Positions 30,363-39,255 of a DNA stretch of 64,000 bases are shown here, piece after piece. The DNA comes from Macellibacteroides fermentans (lineage in GTDB: Bacteria > Bacteroidota > Bacteroidia > Bacteroidales > Tannerellaceae), in contig NZ_JACCCY010000002.1 in assembly GCF_013409575.1 (NCBI RefSeq), forward strand, positions 186,001-250,000. Reading direction: 5' to 3'. Below the pieces are notes generated by a model. It saw only the letters and a list, made by a program, of their open reading frames with translations, did not search any database and was not told where the DNA came from. A program made the translations under genes and the position numbers. The stretch's first letter is position 1. Each line of letters starts with the position of its first letter.

Positions 30363-31430
30363 ATGGACCAACTGAAAGAATTAATTTCCAACGATAGTGT
30401 ATGGCGGATTCCTTTTGTCATCTTATTTTTTATTCTGTCTTTTATTACTATTTATTTCATATATAATTTTATTGAAAAGAGGTTGAAACGGCATGTGGTA
30501 AAAACAAACAAGCCATTGAACGATGTTATTATTAGTTTCTTAAGAGCACCTGTGCTCTGGATTCTCTTCTCTATCTTGCTTAGCATTTATAATCAGTTGT
30601 TTATGCCTGCCGAAAACTATTTCGAAGTGCTAACCAATATCAGCCGTATATTGTTGATCGCATCTTTGGGATGGTTTACTATCAAAGTGGTGAAGTCGTT
30701 GTCATTCTATCTTCAGAACAAATTGAATATTGAAGATCCAAACAACCTGGAGGCGCGTAAACGGCTAACTCAGCTAAAGATGTTTGAAGGAATTCTGATT
30801 GCTGTAATTGTAGTGTTGTTTATTTCAATCAGTCTGATGACCTTCGAGGCCTTAAAAAACATTGGTGTTAGTCTGCTTGCTTCGGCTGGGGTGATTGGTG
30901 TTATTGTGGGATTGGCTGCCCAACGTAGTGTAGGGCAGATTTTGTCTGGCTTGCAGATAGCCCTTACACAACCCCTCAGACTGGATGATGTGGTGATTGT
31001 TGAGGGCGAGTGGGGGCGTGTAGAGGAAATTACCATTACGTATGTAGTCGTAAAGATTTGGGATGAAAGGAGATTGGTGGTTCCGATAGACTACTTCCTT
31101 ACCAAGCCGTTTCAGAACTGGACACGCGCTACCTCCGATATATTAGGTACAGTTTTCTTATTTGTCTCCTACGATCTGCCGGTAGATCCTCTGAGGCAAA
31201 AGCTCAGCGAGATATTGAGTGAGAATCCAAACTGGGACAAACGTGTATGCAATATACAGGTTACGGACAGCAAGGAATGGTACAAGGTGCTTCGAATATT
31301 GGTAAGCAGTGCAGATTCTTCCAGAAACTGGGATCTTAAAGTGGATGTGCGCGAAAAGATGATCGACTTTATTAACCGTGAATTTCCCGGATCATTTGCC
31401 CGCTTACCGATAGACGAAAAAAGAGGATAA
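30363..31430 (+). CDS. MscS-family mechanosensitive ion channel
   Basis: 355-residue inner-membrane channel that releases solutes on hypo-osmotic shock. Hydrophobic segments lie near 15-35, 60-80, 90-108, 135-158 and 165-190. The pore-lining helix and beta domain are recognisable: GVSLLASAGVIGVIVGLAAQ, SVGQILSGLQIALTQPLRLDD, and YVVVKIWDERRLVVPIDYFLTKPFQNWTR. It starts 46 bases after the AraC gene and may be co-transcribed. Its stop is two bases from that of the convergent cotH-like gene. Confidence 0.93.
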   Translation: MDQLKELISNDSVWRIPFVILFFILSFITIYFIYNFIEKRLKRHVVKTNKPLNDVIISFLRAPVLWILFSILLSIYNQLFMPAENYFEVLTNISRILLIASLGWFTIKVVKSLSFYLQNKLNIEDPNNLEARKRLTQLKMFEGILIAVIVVLFISISLMTFEALKNIGVSLLASAGVIGVIVGLAAQRSVGQILSGLQIALTQPLRLDDVVIVEGEWGRVEEITITYVVVKIWDERRLVVPIDYFLTKPFQNWTRATSDILGTVFLFVSYDLPVDPLRQKLSEILSENPNWDKRVCNIQVTDSKEWYKVLRILVSSADSSRNWDLKVDVREKMIDFINREFPGSFARLPIDEKRG

Positions 31431-31432
31431 GT

Positions 31433-33070
31433 TTAGTTCCTTACCAGTATCTTTTCTGTTATCCATCCTTGTGTGGTTTCCAGAACCAACAGATAGCTGC
31501 CGGGTAGTACGCCTTGCATGGACAGGTTGTTTTGCGAAGGATCTCCTTGCTTGATTAGTGCGCCCGAAAATGAAATTAAACGGACCGATTTAAGTTGGGC
31601 TCCGTTTATATGTAGTATCTCCCCTTTTCTTACCGGATTGGGCGAAATCTTTACGGTTGGAGTCTGCGGTAGTTCTGCCGACGTGTAAAGCGTACCGTCC
31701 ATAAAGGCAAGACGTTTCGTGATCCAATCTTTCATGTAGTTAATCTCATCGTTATACGAGCTGGCTACATATTTGTTTGGCCACACCCAAACGTTCCAGC
31801 GGGGCCAGGCAAGAGAATTACGGTACTGGGCATTTTCCTTGTTCAGATTATTGGTGAGTGAGTCTACCACATGCATGATGTTTGCATTGGAGTAGTTTGT
31901 GCTGCGGTACATAGTCCACCTGTCTTTCATCTCCTTTACATAAGCCGGATCACTCAACAGCCGGTACCACCAGAATGGAATCAATTGTGCTTCGGACGGA
32001 TTTACATCGTTTGTATTGTAGGCCCAGCTTTGGGGGTTCCATCCATCGTTGTAGTTGGCATTCCCGAAACCCAGATTAAAATCCCATAACGACATTTTGA
32101 ATCGGGGGTCTACACTGTCGCGGTGTTTATATAAATTGGTGCTTAACCGGTATCCATCCACATTGCGGGCAAACTCGGTCGAAAGCATATAATCTATAAA
32201 TGAGGTTACATCCAGGTACTTGCGGTAACCCTCCTGCTTGTCCTGATAGTTGGATGCAGCCAGGGAGTTTTCGAATTTATTAATCTGTCCGTGCAGGTAA
32301 ACTTTCTGTTCGTTGGTAAGATCTCCAAACTCCGGGTACTTATATTGAAATGAGATTTTTTTGTTTATCATGGATGCTCCCCACGAATATTGGGGGTTGT
32401 AATTTGAAGTATAGACCACCTCGTCGTCGCGGTCAACTTCCACATGATAACCACCGGTAAGTTCGTCGCCCGAATTTCCGGGTTTGGGTATATTCAGCCG
32501 GTTAGCGCCTTGTCGTACCCGCTCACTTAAAATATAGACACCGTAATAGGTACCGTCCAGAACGACTTCGCAATGCACCCCGTCGGGCACATATTCAAAA
32601 TAGGGCTTGGCCAGTTTGAAGGTAAGCATATCCCGGATCAGACTTTTATCGGAATAGGGCGCAAGCAGACACCAATCGCTATCGGCTCCCATTCCTAGCA
32701 GAGCAACCTCCTGTTTCTTACCGCTTTCGTTTTCGGGTCTGAAGGAATAGGGCTTTTTATCCGAGTTGGTAAAAGAGGAGTTACCTCTGTACTTGATCCC
32801 GATCCGTCCTTTGTATGCCGTTGATTGATCGGGATGCGCCAGTGTGTCGGCATAGTTCAACTTTCCCTCTCCGTTATAGATGATAGTCATACGCGCCGCG
32901 ATTCTGTCTTCTCTCAGAATCATGGTATTCCCGGTGTTTATAAAAACAATAGGAAGGTTAGTCTGCGTAAAGTAGACATACGGATTGGTAGGCTTGTAAT
33001 TGTCCGCTCTTTGAGCAAAAATAGAAAAACACGAAAGAATTGAGAACACTAACAACGTAATTTGCTTCAT
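31433..33070 (-). CDS. CotH-kinase-family secreted protein with type IX secretion C-terminal signal
   Basis: 545 residues. A signal peptide ends IFAQ. The CotH-like kinase domain spans roughly 95-400: YKGRIGIKYRGNSS, KKPYSFRPE, LAPYSDKSLIRDMLTFKLA, VLDGTYYGVYILSERVRQG and the metal-site segment KMSLWDFNLGFGNAN. The last 75 residues (KISPNPVRKGEILHI to GSYLLVLETTQGWITEKILV) match the type A T9SS sorting domain, so the protein should be secreted and anchored outside. CotH proteins phosphorylate proteins in other bacteria; the target here is unknown. Confidence 0.9.
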   Translation of the reverse strand: MKQITLLVFSILSCFSIFAQRADNYKPTNPYVYFTQTNLPIVFINTGNTMILREDRIAARMTIIYNGEGKLNYADTLAHPDQSTAYKGRIGIKYRGNSSFTNSDKKPYSFRPENESGKKQEVALLGMGADSDWCLLAPYSDKSLIRDMLTFKLAKPYFEYVPDGVHCEVVLDGTYYGVYILSERVRQGANRLNIPKPGNSGDELTGGYHVEVDRDDEVVYTSNYNPQYSWGASMINKKISFQYKYPEFGDLTNEQKVYLHGQINKFENSLAASNYQDKQEGYRKYLDVTSFIDYMLSTEFARNVDGYRLSTNLYKHRDSVDPRFKMSLWDFNLGFGNANYNDGWNPQSWAYNTNDVNPSEAQLIPFWWYRLLSDPAYVKEMKDRWTMYRSTNYSNANIMHVVDSLTNNLNKENAQYRNSLAWPRWNVWVWPNKYVASSYNDEINYMKDWITKRLAFMDGTLYTSAELPQTPTVKISPNPVRKGEILHINGAQLKSVRLISFSGALIKQGDPSQNNLSMQGVLPGSYLLVLETTQGWITEKILVRN

Positions 33071-33182
33071 GATAATATATAGATTAAAAAAAAGATCTGT
33101 AAATATAGATATTTAATATTTCTAAACTGTTATTATTATACAAAGAATACGCATCTATTATTTAGTAACAGTAAGGGGTTTA

Positions 33183-33830
33183 ATGGAATATGTAGAATTG
33201 GCTGTCGACTTTGTATTACATATCGATAGGTATCTGGCGGAAATGACTGTCCAATACGGAGCCTGGATATATGTAATCCTGTTCGTTATTATGTTCTGCG
33301 AGACTGGGTTCTTCTTTATCCCTTTTCTGCCTGGCGACTCGATGCTATTTGTTGCCGGAGCTCTTGCTGCCATGCAATCGAGTACAATTAATGTGCATTT
33401 ACTGGCATTCTTGTTGATTATAGCGGCGATACTGGGTTACGAGGTCAATTTTTGTATCGGAAAGTATCTGGGAAGTAAAATGTTTAAGAATCCGCATTCC
33501 AAAATATTCAAACGCTCTTATCTGGAAATGACACAGGCCTTCTATAAGCGACATGGCGGGAAAACAATTTTCCTGGCACGTTTTATTCCAATTATCCGAA
33601 CTTTTGCGCCTTTGGTTGGCGGAATGGGAAAGATGCATTATCGGTTTTTTCTTTTATCCAATATTGTAGGAGGGGTCGTTTGGGTGAGTATCTTTACTTA
33701 TGCCGGTTATTTGTTTGGCGGGCTGACTGTGGTAAGAGATAATATTCAGATTCTTGTGGCTGCAATTATTCTTATCTCTATTATTCCTGCGGTTATAGAG
33801 TTCGCCCACAAAAAAAGAAAAATCCGGTAA
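33183..33830 (+). CDS. DedA-family membrane protein
   Basis: 215-residue polytopic inner-membrane protein. It carries the DedA signatures ETGFFFIPFLPGDSMLFVAGALAA, LGYEVNFCIGKYLG and FLARFIPIIRTFAPLVGGMGKM. The FxRFxPxxR block is the conserved re-entrant motif of a family now implicated in lipid carrier (undecaprenyl phosphate) or phospholipid flipping. The gene is monocistronic and followed by a hairpin shared with the next convergent gene. Confidence 0.92.
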   Translation: MEYVELAVDFVLHIDRYLAEMTVQYGAWIYVILFVIMFCETGFFFIPFLPGDSMLFVAGALAAMQSSTINVHLLAFLLIIAAILGYEVNFCIGKYLGSKMFKNPHSKIFKRSYLEMTQAFYKRHGGKTIFLARFIPIIRTFAPLVGGMGKMHYRFFLLSNIVGGVVWVSIFTYAGYLFGGLTVVRDNIQILVAAIILISIIPAVIEFAHKKRKIR

Positions 33831-33850
33831 CGGATGAATGTTAATAAAAG

Positions 33851-33878
33851 AGGGCAACCAGGTTATCCTGATTGCCCT
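33851..33878. terminator. Bidirectional terminator between dedA-like gene and the Arg/Asp-rich protein gene
   Basis: AGGGCAA-C-CAGG and CCTG-A-TTGCCCT arms around TTAT. A T-rich tract follows on each strand (TGTTTATTTA on plus, CTTTTATTAA on minus). Confidence 0.75.
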
Positions 33879-33910
33879 TGTTTATTTAGTACTATAGGAG
33901 TGGTATCAAA

Positions 33911-34543
33911 TTACCATCTTCCGTTATTATTCCCTTTCCCAGGCTTATTTTTGCCATGGCCATTGTTTCCTTTACCTTTCTTATCCCAACCTTTATCGCG
34001 GTCGTTGTAGCGGTCGCGGTCGTTGTCTCGATCGTATTGACGGCGATCGTCGCGGTAATAACGGTCGTTATCGTAGCGAGGTCTGTAATCACGATCTCTT
34101 TCATACCTTGCCTGTTGAGCGTAGTAGTGTTTACGGTGCTCACGATGAACTCTATCCCAATATTTCTCGCGATCGCGCATCATCTTGGCCAGCATTTTAT
34201 ACTTTTTGGAATTGTATTTAGCACCGTAGTGGTACGCAACACGATCCCACGAGTGGTATCTGCGGTATGAGTCTAATATTACTACTACCGGACGGTCAAA
34301 GAACCGACTAAATTCGAATGCAAGGGACAGGTCTCCCCAACTGTGATCAACCCCAGCATAATAGTCGCGTACCTGATAGGCCGGAACTCCATAGGCTTTT
34401 GTAAACTCTAATTCGAATGAGGGACGATCGAACGATTGTCCGAATGTAGATATGCGGGCACTAAAAGTACCATATTCCCTCTGCGCATATAAGCTAACCG
34501 AAGTCAGCAATGCGATGGCTATAATAATTCCTGTCTTTTTCAT
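33911..34543 (-). CDS. Exported protein of unknown function with Arg/Asp/Tyr-rich low-complexity tail
   Basis: 210 residues. A signal peptide ends SLYAQ. Residues about 25-125 look folded (YGTFSARISTFGQSFDRPSFELEF, RPVVVILDSYRRYHSWDRVAYHYG). From about 140 the sequence is mostly R, D, Y and N in imperfect RDxDY/YNDRD units, then a G/K/N-rich end (KGKGNNGHGKNKPGKG). I recognise no family. The tail resembles nucleic-acid- or mineral-binding disordered segments, but this is only composition. A -7-like TATATTTG lies at 34643-34636 on this strand, about 90 bases upstream. Confidence 0.8.
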   Translation of the reverse strand: MKKTGIIIAIALLTSVSLYAQREYGTFSARISTFGQSFDRPSFELEFTKAYGVPAYQVRDYYAGVDHSWGDLSLAFEFSRFFDRPVVVILDSYRRYHSWDRVAYHYGAKYNSKKYKMLAKMMRDREKYWDRVHREHRKHYYAQQARYERDRDYRPRYDNDRYYRDDRRQYDRDNDRDRYNDRDKGWDKKGKGNNGHGKNKPGKGNNNGRW

Positions 34544-34766
34544 TTTGCAACAATTTGAATGTTCAACAATATGTTAAGATGGAATACCTGTTAGTTTAGA
34601 GTCTGCAATCCACTTGTTGGTATTCATTAACAAAACAAATATAATAATATTTTTGAACCTTACTTCGGGTGTATTGCTCAATAAAGATTAAAAGATATCA
34701 TTAATTGCATACAGAAATAAAAAAATACTAAAAGTTTGGACTGAATAGGTGAATGTGATAAAAATA

Positions 34767-35888
34767 TTAACGTTTGAGCAAAACCGTCAACCGTAGCGCA
34801 AGATCGAAGAAAACCATCTTAGCATTTACATTCTGACCGATATGTTTTTCTGCTTTACTTAACTCCTCCGTAAGATCAAATACATTCCGTTCGTTTACAA
34901 AGGGTGAAAACTTGATGGAGAAGGTCGATTCTTCGGGGTTCATGTAATTCAATTCCGGGCTTTGAAAACGGTAAACGAAGTTCTCACGGATCAAATGCTG
35001 ACAGTAACTTAAAAAGTTTTTCTGACGCTCGCGACCGATGCCTGCCATCTCGTCGGCCATAATCTTCATTCCTTTAACATTCCTGCTCCATGAATTACGC
35101 ATCATTCCGATAAACTGGTTCAGGTAATATTTGGTCTCTTCTCCAAGACTGATGGTCTCAAGGGCTTTTAGAAAATTACCTCCGGCTATATGAGCCACAT
35201 AATTTGCATCCTCGGATGTTAAACCAAAGTCCTTTGTTAGTTTGGCTGCTATGGCTTCGGGCAAAAGCGGACGAATCGGGATACGTTGTGAGCGTGACTG
35301 AATGGTGCCGATAATATTTTCGGGAGATTCCGAAACCAATAGAAATACGGTATTCTGGGGAGGTTCCTCAATCAGTTTAAGTAATTTATTGGCACAGGTA
35401 GGATGCATTTTCTCCGGTAGCCAGATCAGCATGACCCGATAGGTCGCCTCGTAGATCCGGAGACTGAGTTTCCGGATTATCTCATCACTTTCACCCGAAT
35501 AGATAATAGCCTGCGAATTGCCTGCATCCATGCAGGTAAGCCAATCGTTCAACCCAAAATAAGGACGACCTTTGATAAAGGAGCGCCATTCGGTGATATA
35601 ATCATCGCATACCTCTTTCTTTTTATCCTTTTTTACCATAGGAAAAACAAAGAAGAGGTCCGGATGTGCCAGTTCATTGTATTTAAGGCACGAAGGACAC
35701 CGGCCACAGGCATCGGTATCGCTGGGTTGCGTACAGTTAAGATACCTGGCATAGGCAAGGGCCAAAGGAAAGGCTCCCGATCCCTCCTTCTCTGTAAAGA
35801 GCTGGGCATGGGGAACTACACCCGATTTCGCCGAACGAATCAAACGGGCCTTTATCTCTTCCTGACCGATTATATCTTTAAAGAACAT
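34767..35888 (-). CDS. holB: DNA polymerase III delta' subunit (clamp loader)
   Basis: 373 residues. AAA-type clamp-loader fold starting with FKDIIGQEEIKARL, a degenerate P loop (EKEGSGAFPLALA) that lacks GKT as expected for a non-hydrolysing delta', four zinc-site cysteines (Cys52, Cys61, Cys64, Cys67) and SRSQRIPIRPL in place of the sensor/arginine-finger region. It loads the sliding clamp at the replication fork. It begins one base after the metF stop, so it is co-transcribed with metF. Confidence 0.92.
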   Translation of the reverse strand: MFFKDIIGQEEIKARLIRSAKSGVVPHAQLFTEKEGSGAFPLALAYARYLNCTQPSDTDACGRCPSCLKYNELAHPDLFFVFPMVKKDKKKEVCDDYITEWRSFIKGRPYFGLNDWLTCMDAGNSQAIIYSGESDEIIRKLSLRIYEATYRVMLIWLPEKMHPTCANKLLKLIEEPPQNTVFLLVSESPENIIGTIQSRSQRIPIRPLLPEAIAAKLTKDFGLTSEDANYVAHIAGGNFLKALETISLGEETKYYLNQFIGMMRNSWSRNVKGMKIMADEMAGIGRERQKNFLSYCQHLIRENFVYRFQSPELNYMNPEESTFSIKFSPFVNERNVFDLTEELSKAEKHIGQNVNAKMVFFDLALRLTVLLKR

Positions 35889-35889
35889 G

Positions 35890-36843
35890 TCAATAAATTT
35901 CTTTTGCTACACGGTATACACTGTCGGTTGCCATCATAGTATAGAAATGAAGACTCGGAACACCGTGTGCAACCAGATCTTTGCATTGATTTATACACCA
36001 TTCCACACCAACTTCCCTGGCCTCTTCGTCTGTATTGCACTTTCTAAGTTCGGATGCAAAAGGTTCGGGGATATCCGAACGGAATATTTTAGGCAATACC
36101 GTGAGCTGATTTTTAAATACAACCGGTTTTATACCCGGAATGATAGGTACCTGAATGCCTTCGGCCCGGCAACGTTCCACAAAGTCGTAGTACTTCTGAT
36201 TGTCGAAAAACATCTGTGTAACCAGGTAATCGGCTCCGTTGGCAACTTTTTGCTTCAGATAATGGATGTCCGAATCCATATTGGGTGCCTCTTCATGCTT
36301 TTCAGGATAACAGGCCATTCCGTATGAGAATGGAGTTTCGTTTGCTTCAAACGTACTTCCGTCTACAGCTATCCCTTTATTAAAGTTGTTGATCTGTTCC
36401 TGCAGGTCGGTTGCATGGTTGTGGTACAGCTTGCTGTTTGCATCGGCAGCCTCCAGTGTCTTAATATCGCCTCTTAGCAGCAATAAATCGTATACACCGA
36501 GGAAATTCAGATCGATTAACGCATATTCGGTCTCCTCCTTTGTAAATCCTTTACATATAATATGGGGTACAGCTGTTATGTTGTATTTATTCTGAATGGC
36601 GGAAGCAATGGCAACCGAACCCGGACGTTTACGTATATTTACCTTCTCCATCTTTCCATCGGGAAGAGTCTTGTAAATGTATTCGCTGTGATGCGATGTT
36701 ATATTGATGTATTTGGGGTCGAATTCGCGTAGTTTGTCGATTACATTATACACTTTCTGGATACTGTTACCCTTTAAAGGAGGTAATATCTCGAAAGAGA
36801 ACGCTGTTTTGCCGCTGCCTTGTATAAGGTCGATTACTTTCAT
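35890..36843 (-). CDS. metF: 5,10-methylenetetrahydrofolate reductase
   Basis: 317-residue flavoprotein making 5-methyl-THF for methionine synthesis. The N terminus has FSFEILPP, with the family's catalytic Glu. DPKYINITSHHS, LLLRGD, YPEKHEEAPN and GADYLVTQMFFDNQKYYDFVERCR are typical MetF segments of the TIM barrel. A -7-like TACATTTG lies at 36870-36863 on this strand, about 20 bases before the ATG. holB follows directly. Confidence 0.96.
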   Translation of the reverse strand: MKVIDLIQGSGKTAFSFEILPPLKGNSIQKVYNVIDKLREFDPKYINITSHHSEYIYKTLPDGKMEKVNIRKRPGSVAIASAIQNKYNITAVPHIICKGFTKEETEYALIDLNFLGVYDLLLLRGDIKTLEAADANSKLYHNHATDLQEQINNFNKGIAVDGSTFEANETPFSYGMACYPEKHEEAPNMDSDIHYLKQKVANGADYLVTQMFFDNQKYYDFVERCRAEGIQVPIIPGIKPVVFKNQLTVLPKIFRSDIPEPFASELRKCNTDEEAREVGVEWCINQCKDLVAHGVPSLHFYTMMATDSVYRVAKEIY

Positions 36844-36892
36844 ATATTTATATTTTTTGCTGCAAATGTAACAATTATACTCCGAAATAGCT

Positions 36893-36900
36893 TACTTTTG
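36893..36900 (+). promoter_or_regulatory. Putative -7 element of ilvE
   Basis: TACTTTTG matches TAnnTTTG and lies 25 bases before the ilvE ATG. A matching -33 element is not clear. Confidence 0.5.
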
Positions 36901-36925
36901 CAACAACAATCTAATAACAAGGCAT

Positions 36926-37945
36926 ATGGAAAATATTAATTGGTCTGAACTATCTTTTGGATATATGAAGACAGATTATAACGTAAGGTGTTACTACCGA
37001 GACGGAAAATGGGGAGAGTTGGAAGTTAGTTCTTCCGAGCTTATAAACTTGCACATGGCTTCAACCTGTTTACATTATGGACAGGAGTCATTCGAGGGGT
37101 TGAAAGTCTTTAAAGGAAAAGATGGCAAGGCACGCGTATTTCGTATGGATGAAAATGCCAAACGTATGCAATCTTCCTGCCGTGGCATCATGATGCCCGA
37201 ACTTCCGGTAGAGAAGTTTGAAGAAGCGGTTCGCAAGGTGGTAAAACTGAACGAACGTTTTATTCCTCCTTACGAAAGTGGAGCATCCCTGTATGTGAGA
37301 CCTTTATTAATTGGATTAGGTGCACAGGTAGGTGTAAGACCTGCTACAGAATATCTGTTTATCGTATTTGTTACTCCGGTAGGACCTTACTTTAAAGATG
37401 GATTCAAACCAACTCCGGTTGTTATTCTGCGCGGATACGACCGGGCGGCCCCCCTCGGAACAGGAACATATAAAGTGGGAGGAAATTATGCTGCCAGTCT
37501 GGCTGCCGGCGAAAAAGCCCACGAACTGGGATATTCGGCCGTTTTATATCTGGATGCCAAAGAAAAGAAATATGTGGACGAGTGTGGACCAGCCAATTTC
37601 TTTGGTATAAAAGACAACAAATACATCACACCCCAATCGACTTCCATTCTTCCTTCTATTACCAATAAAAGTTTGATGCAGCTGGCAGAAGATATGGGGA
37701 TGACTGTAGAGCGCAGACAAATTCCGGAAGATGAATTGGCTACGTTCGAAGAGGCGGCTGAGTGTGGAACTGCTGCAGTAGTCACTCCTATCGAACGAAT
37801 TGATGATATCGATGAAAACAAATCGTATGTCTTCTCGAAAGATGGAAAGCCCGGTCCCGTATGCGAAAAACTGTACCATCAGCTGCGTGCCATCCAGTAT
37901 GGAGACGTGCCTGATCAGTATGGATGGGTTACGATACTTTCTTAA
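36926..37945 (+). CDS. ilvE: Branched-chain amino acid aminotransferase
   Basis: 339-residue fold-type IV PLP enzyme for the last step of Leu, Ile and Val synthesis. STCLHYGQESFEGLKVFK, LYVRPLLIGLG, the PLP-lysine context GTGTYKVGGNYAASL (Lys near 182), VDECGPANFFGI and the C-terminal AECGTAAVVTPIERI identify the longer (BCAT II-like) type. It is divergent from metF-holB and probably monocistronic. Confidence 0.96.
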   Translation: MENINWSELSFGYMKTDYNVRCYYRDGKWGELEVSSSELINLHMASTCLHYGQESFEGLKVFKGKDGKARVFRMDENAKRMQSSCRGIMMPELPVEKFEEAVRKVVKLNERFIPPYESGASLYVRPLLIGLGAQVGVRPATEYLFIVFVTPVGPYFKDGFKPTPVVILRGYDRAAPLGTGTYKVGGNYAASLAAGEKAHELGYSAVLYLDAKEKKYVDECGPANFFGIKDNKYITPQSTSILPSITNKSLMQLAEDMGMTVERRQIPEDELATFEEAAECGTAAVVTPIERIDDIDENKSYVFSKDGKPGPVCEKLYHQLRAIQYGDVPDQYGWVTILS

Positions 37946-37976
37946 TTGATATCTCTAATTATAAATTATTAAATAA

Positions 37977-38039
37977 AATTGCTATGTCGGAGTTGCAAAA
38001 CTGGGAAGTTTCTCTAACTTTGTGTCCGATATAGCAATT
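37977..38039 (+). promoter_or_regulatory. Promoter enclosed by a 15-bp inverted repeat
   Basis: AATTGCTATGTCGGA (37977-37991) and TCCGATATAGCAATT (38025-38039) are inverted copies with one mismatch. The 33-base spacer holds TTG at 37993-37995, a 19-base gap and TAACTTTG at 38015-38022, a good Bacteroidetes promoter pointing toward the AAA ATPase gene. The repeat may be an operator. Confidence 0.75.
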
Positions 38040-38044
38040 ATATA

Positions 38045-39223
38045 GTGGAAGCATTTTTTAAGACACATAATTATCTTATAGAGCATTTGCAGTCGCCGGT
38101 ACGCAGAGGGTTGATGGATGAAATTAACTGGAACGACCGTCTGATTGGGATTAAAGGTTCTCGGGGCGTTGGAAAAACTACATTTCTACTTCAATACGCA
38201 CGTGAAAATTTTGACCCTAATACGAAAGAATGTCTTTATATTAATTTGAATCATTTCTATTTCACAGAACGTTCGTTAATTGATTTTGCTTCGGAATTCA
38301 GAGCAAAAGGCGGAAAGGTTCTGTTGATAGACCAGGTTTTCAAATATCCGGAATGGTCGAAGGAACTACGTTTCTGCTATGATAACTATCCCGATCTCAA
38401 GATTGTTTTTTCCGGATCGTCGGTGATGCGACTGAAGGAAGAGAATCCTGATTTGTCGGGCAAGGTTGTATCGTACAACCTGCGTGGATTTTCATTCAGG
38501 GAGTACCTTAATCTGATGTCGGGAGCTTCGTTCCCTGCCTATTCGTTTGAAACGATTCTTGAAAATCATCAGGAGATAGCGAAGCAAATATGTGATGAGG
38601 TGAGGCCGTTGGCTTTTTTTCCGGACTATCTGCATCATGGATTTTATCCATTTTTCCTTGAAAAGCGAAATTTCTCGGAAAATCTTTTGAAAACCATGAA
38701 TATGATGTTGGAGGTGGATGTTCTTTACATAAAACAAATCGAACAAAGTTATCTGCCTAAACTGAGGAAACTACTGTACTTATTGGCAACTACAGCGCCT
38801 TGTACGCCCAATGTAAGTCAGCTTAGCAAAGAGATTCAGACTTCGAGGGCTACTATAATGAACTATATCAAGTACCTTACGGATGCCCGTCTAGTGAATA
38901 TGATGTACCGGGTGGGAGAGGAGTTTCCCAAAAAGCCGGTTCGAGTATATATGTATAATTCCAATTTAATGTATCCGATACGACCGATGGCTGTAAATCC
39001 TCAGGCTGTAAGAGAGACTTTCTTTTTCAATCAGATGCAAAAAGATAACCGGTTGAATGAGGGAGTAAGGAACGCTCACTTTTTAGTGAACCTGAAGCAT
39101 AATTTCAGAATTGAAGAAAACCTGAAAGGGAAGATCAATCCCGAATTGTATTATGCCGTTGAAAAAGCCGAAGTGGGAGGAGATAATATAATTCCTCTTT
39201 GGTTGTTCGGATTCTTATATTAA
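38045..39223 (+). CDS. AAA-family ATPase (AAA_14-like, ATPase of unknown role)
   Basis: 392 residues from a GTG start; an ATG at 38114 would remove part of the N-terminal region before the P loop. Walker A is GSRGVGKTT (38-46). Walker B reads VLLIDQV (92-98), with Gln where most AAA proteins have the catalytic Glu. A sensor-like FSGSS is at 122-126. The C-terminal part has a winged-helix-like segment (SQLSKEIQTSRATIMNYIKYLTDARL) and nuclease-like remnants, as in the common DUF4143-type ATPases. Function is unknown; related genes have been called toxin-related or regulatory without proof. Confidence 0.85.
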   Translation: MEAFFKTHNYLIEHLQSPVRRGLMDEINWNDRLIGIKGSRGVGKTTFLLQYARENFDPNTKECLYINLNHFYFTERSLIDFASEFRAKGGKVLLIDQVFKYPEWSKELRFCYDNYPDLKIVFSGSSVMRLKEENPDLSGKVVSYNLRGFSFREYLNLMSGASFPAYSFETILENHQEIAKQICDEVRPLAFFPDYLHHGFYPFFLEKRNFSENLLKTMNMMLEVDVLYIKQIEQSYLPKLRKLLYLLATTAPCTPNVSQLSKEIQTSRATIMNYIKYLTDARLVNMMYRVGEEFPKKPVRVYMYNSNLMYPIRPMAVNPQAVRETFFFNQMQKDNRLNEGVRNAHFLVNLKHNFRIEENLKGKINPELYYAVEKAEVGGDNIIPLWLFGFLY

Positions 39224-39255
39224 AAATTTTTTAACAACAAAATTGTAATAGTCTT

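Noticed and set aside
37977-38039. A classic invertible promoter switch
   Set aside because: The 33-base spacer is far shorter than known Bacteroidales invertible segments and no invertase gene is nearby; an operator is the simpler reading.
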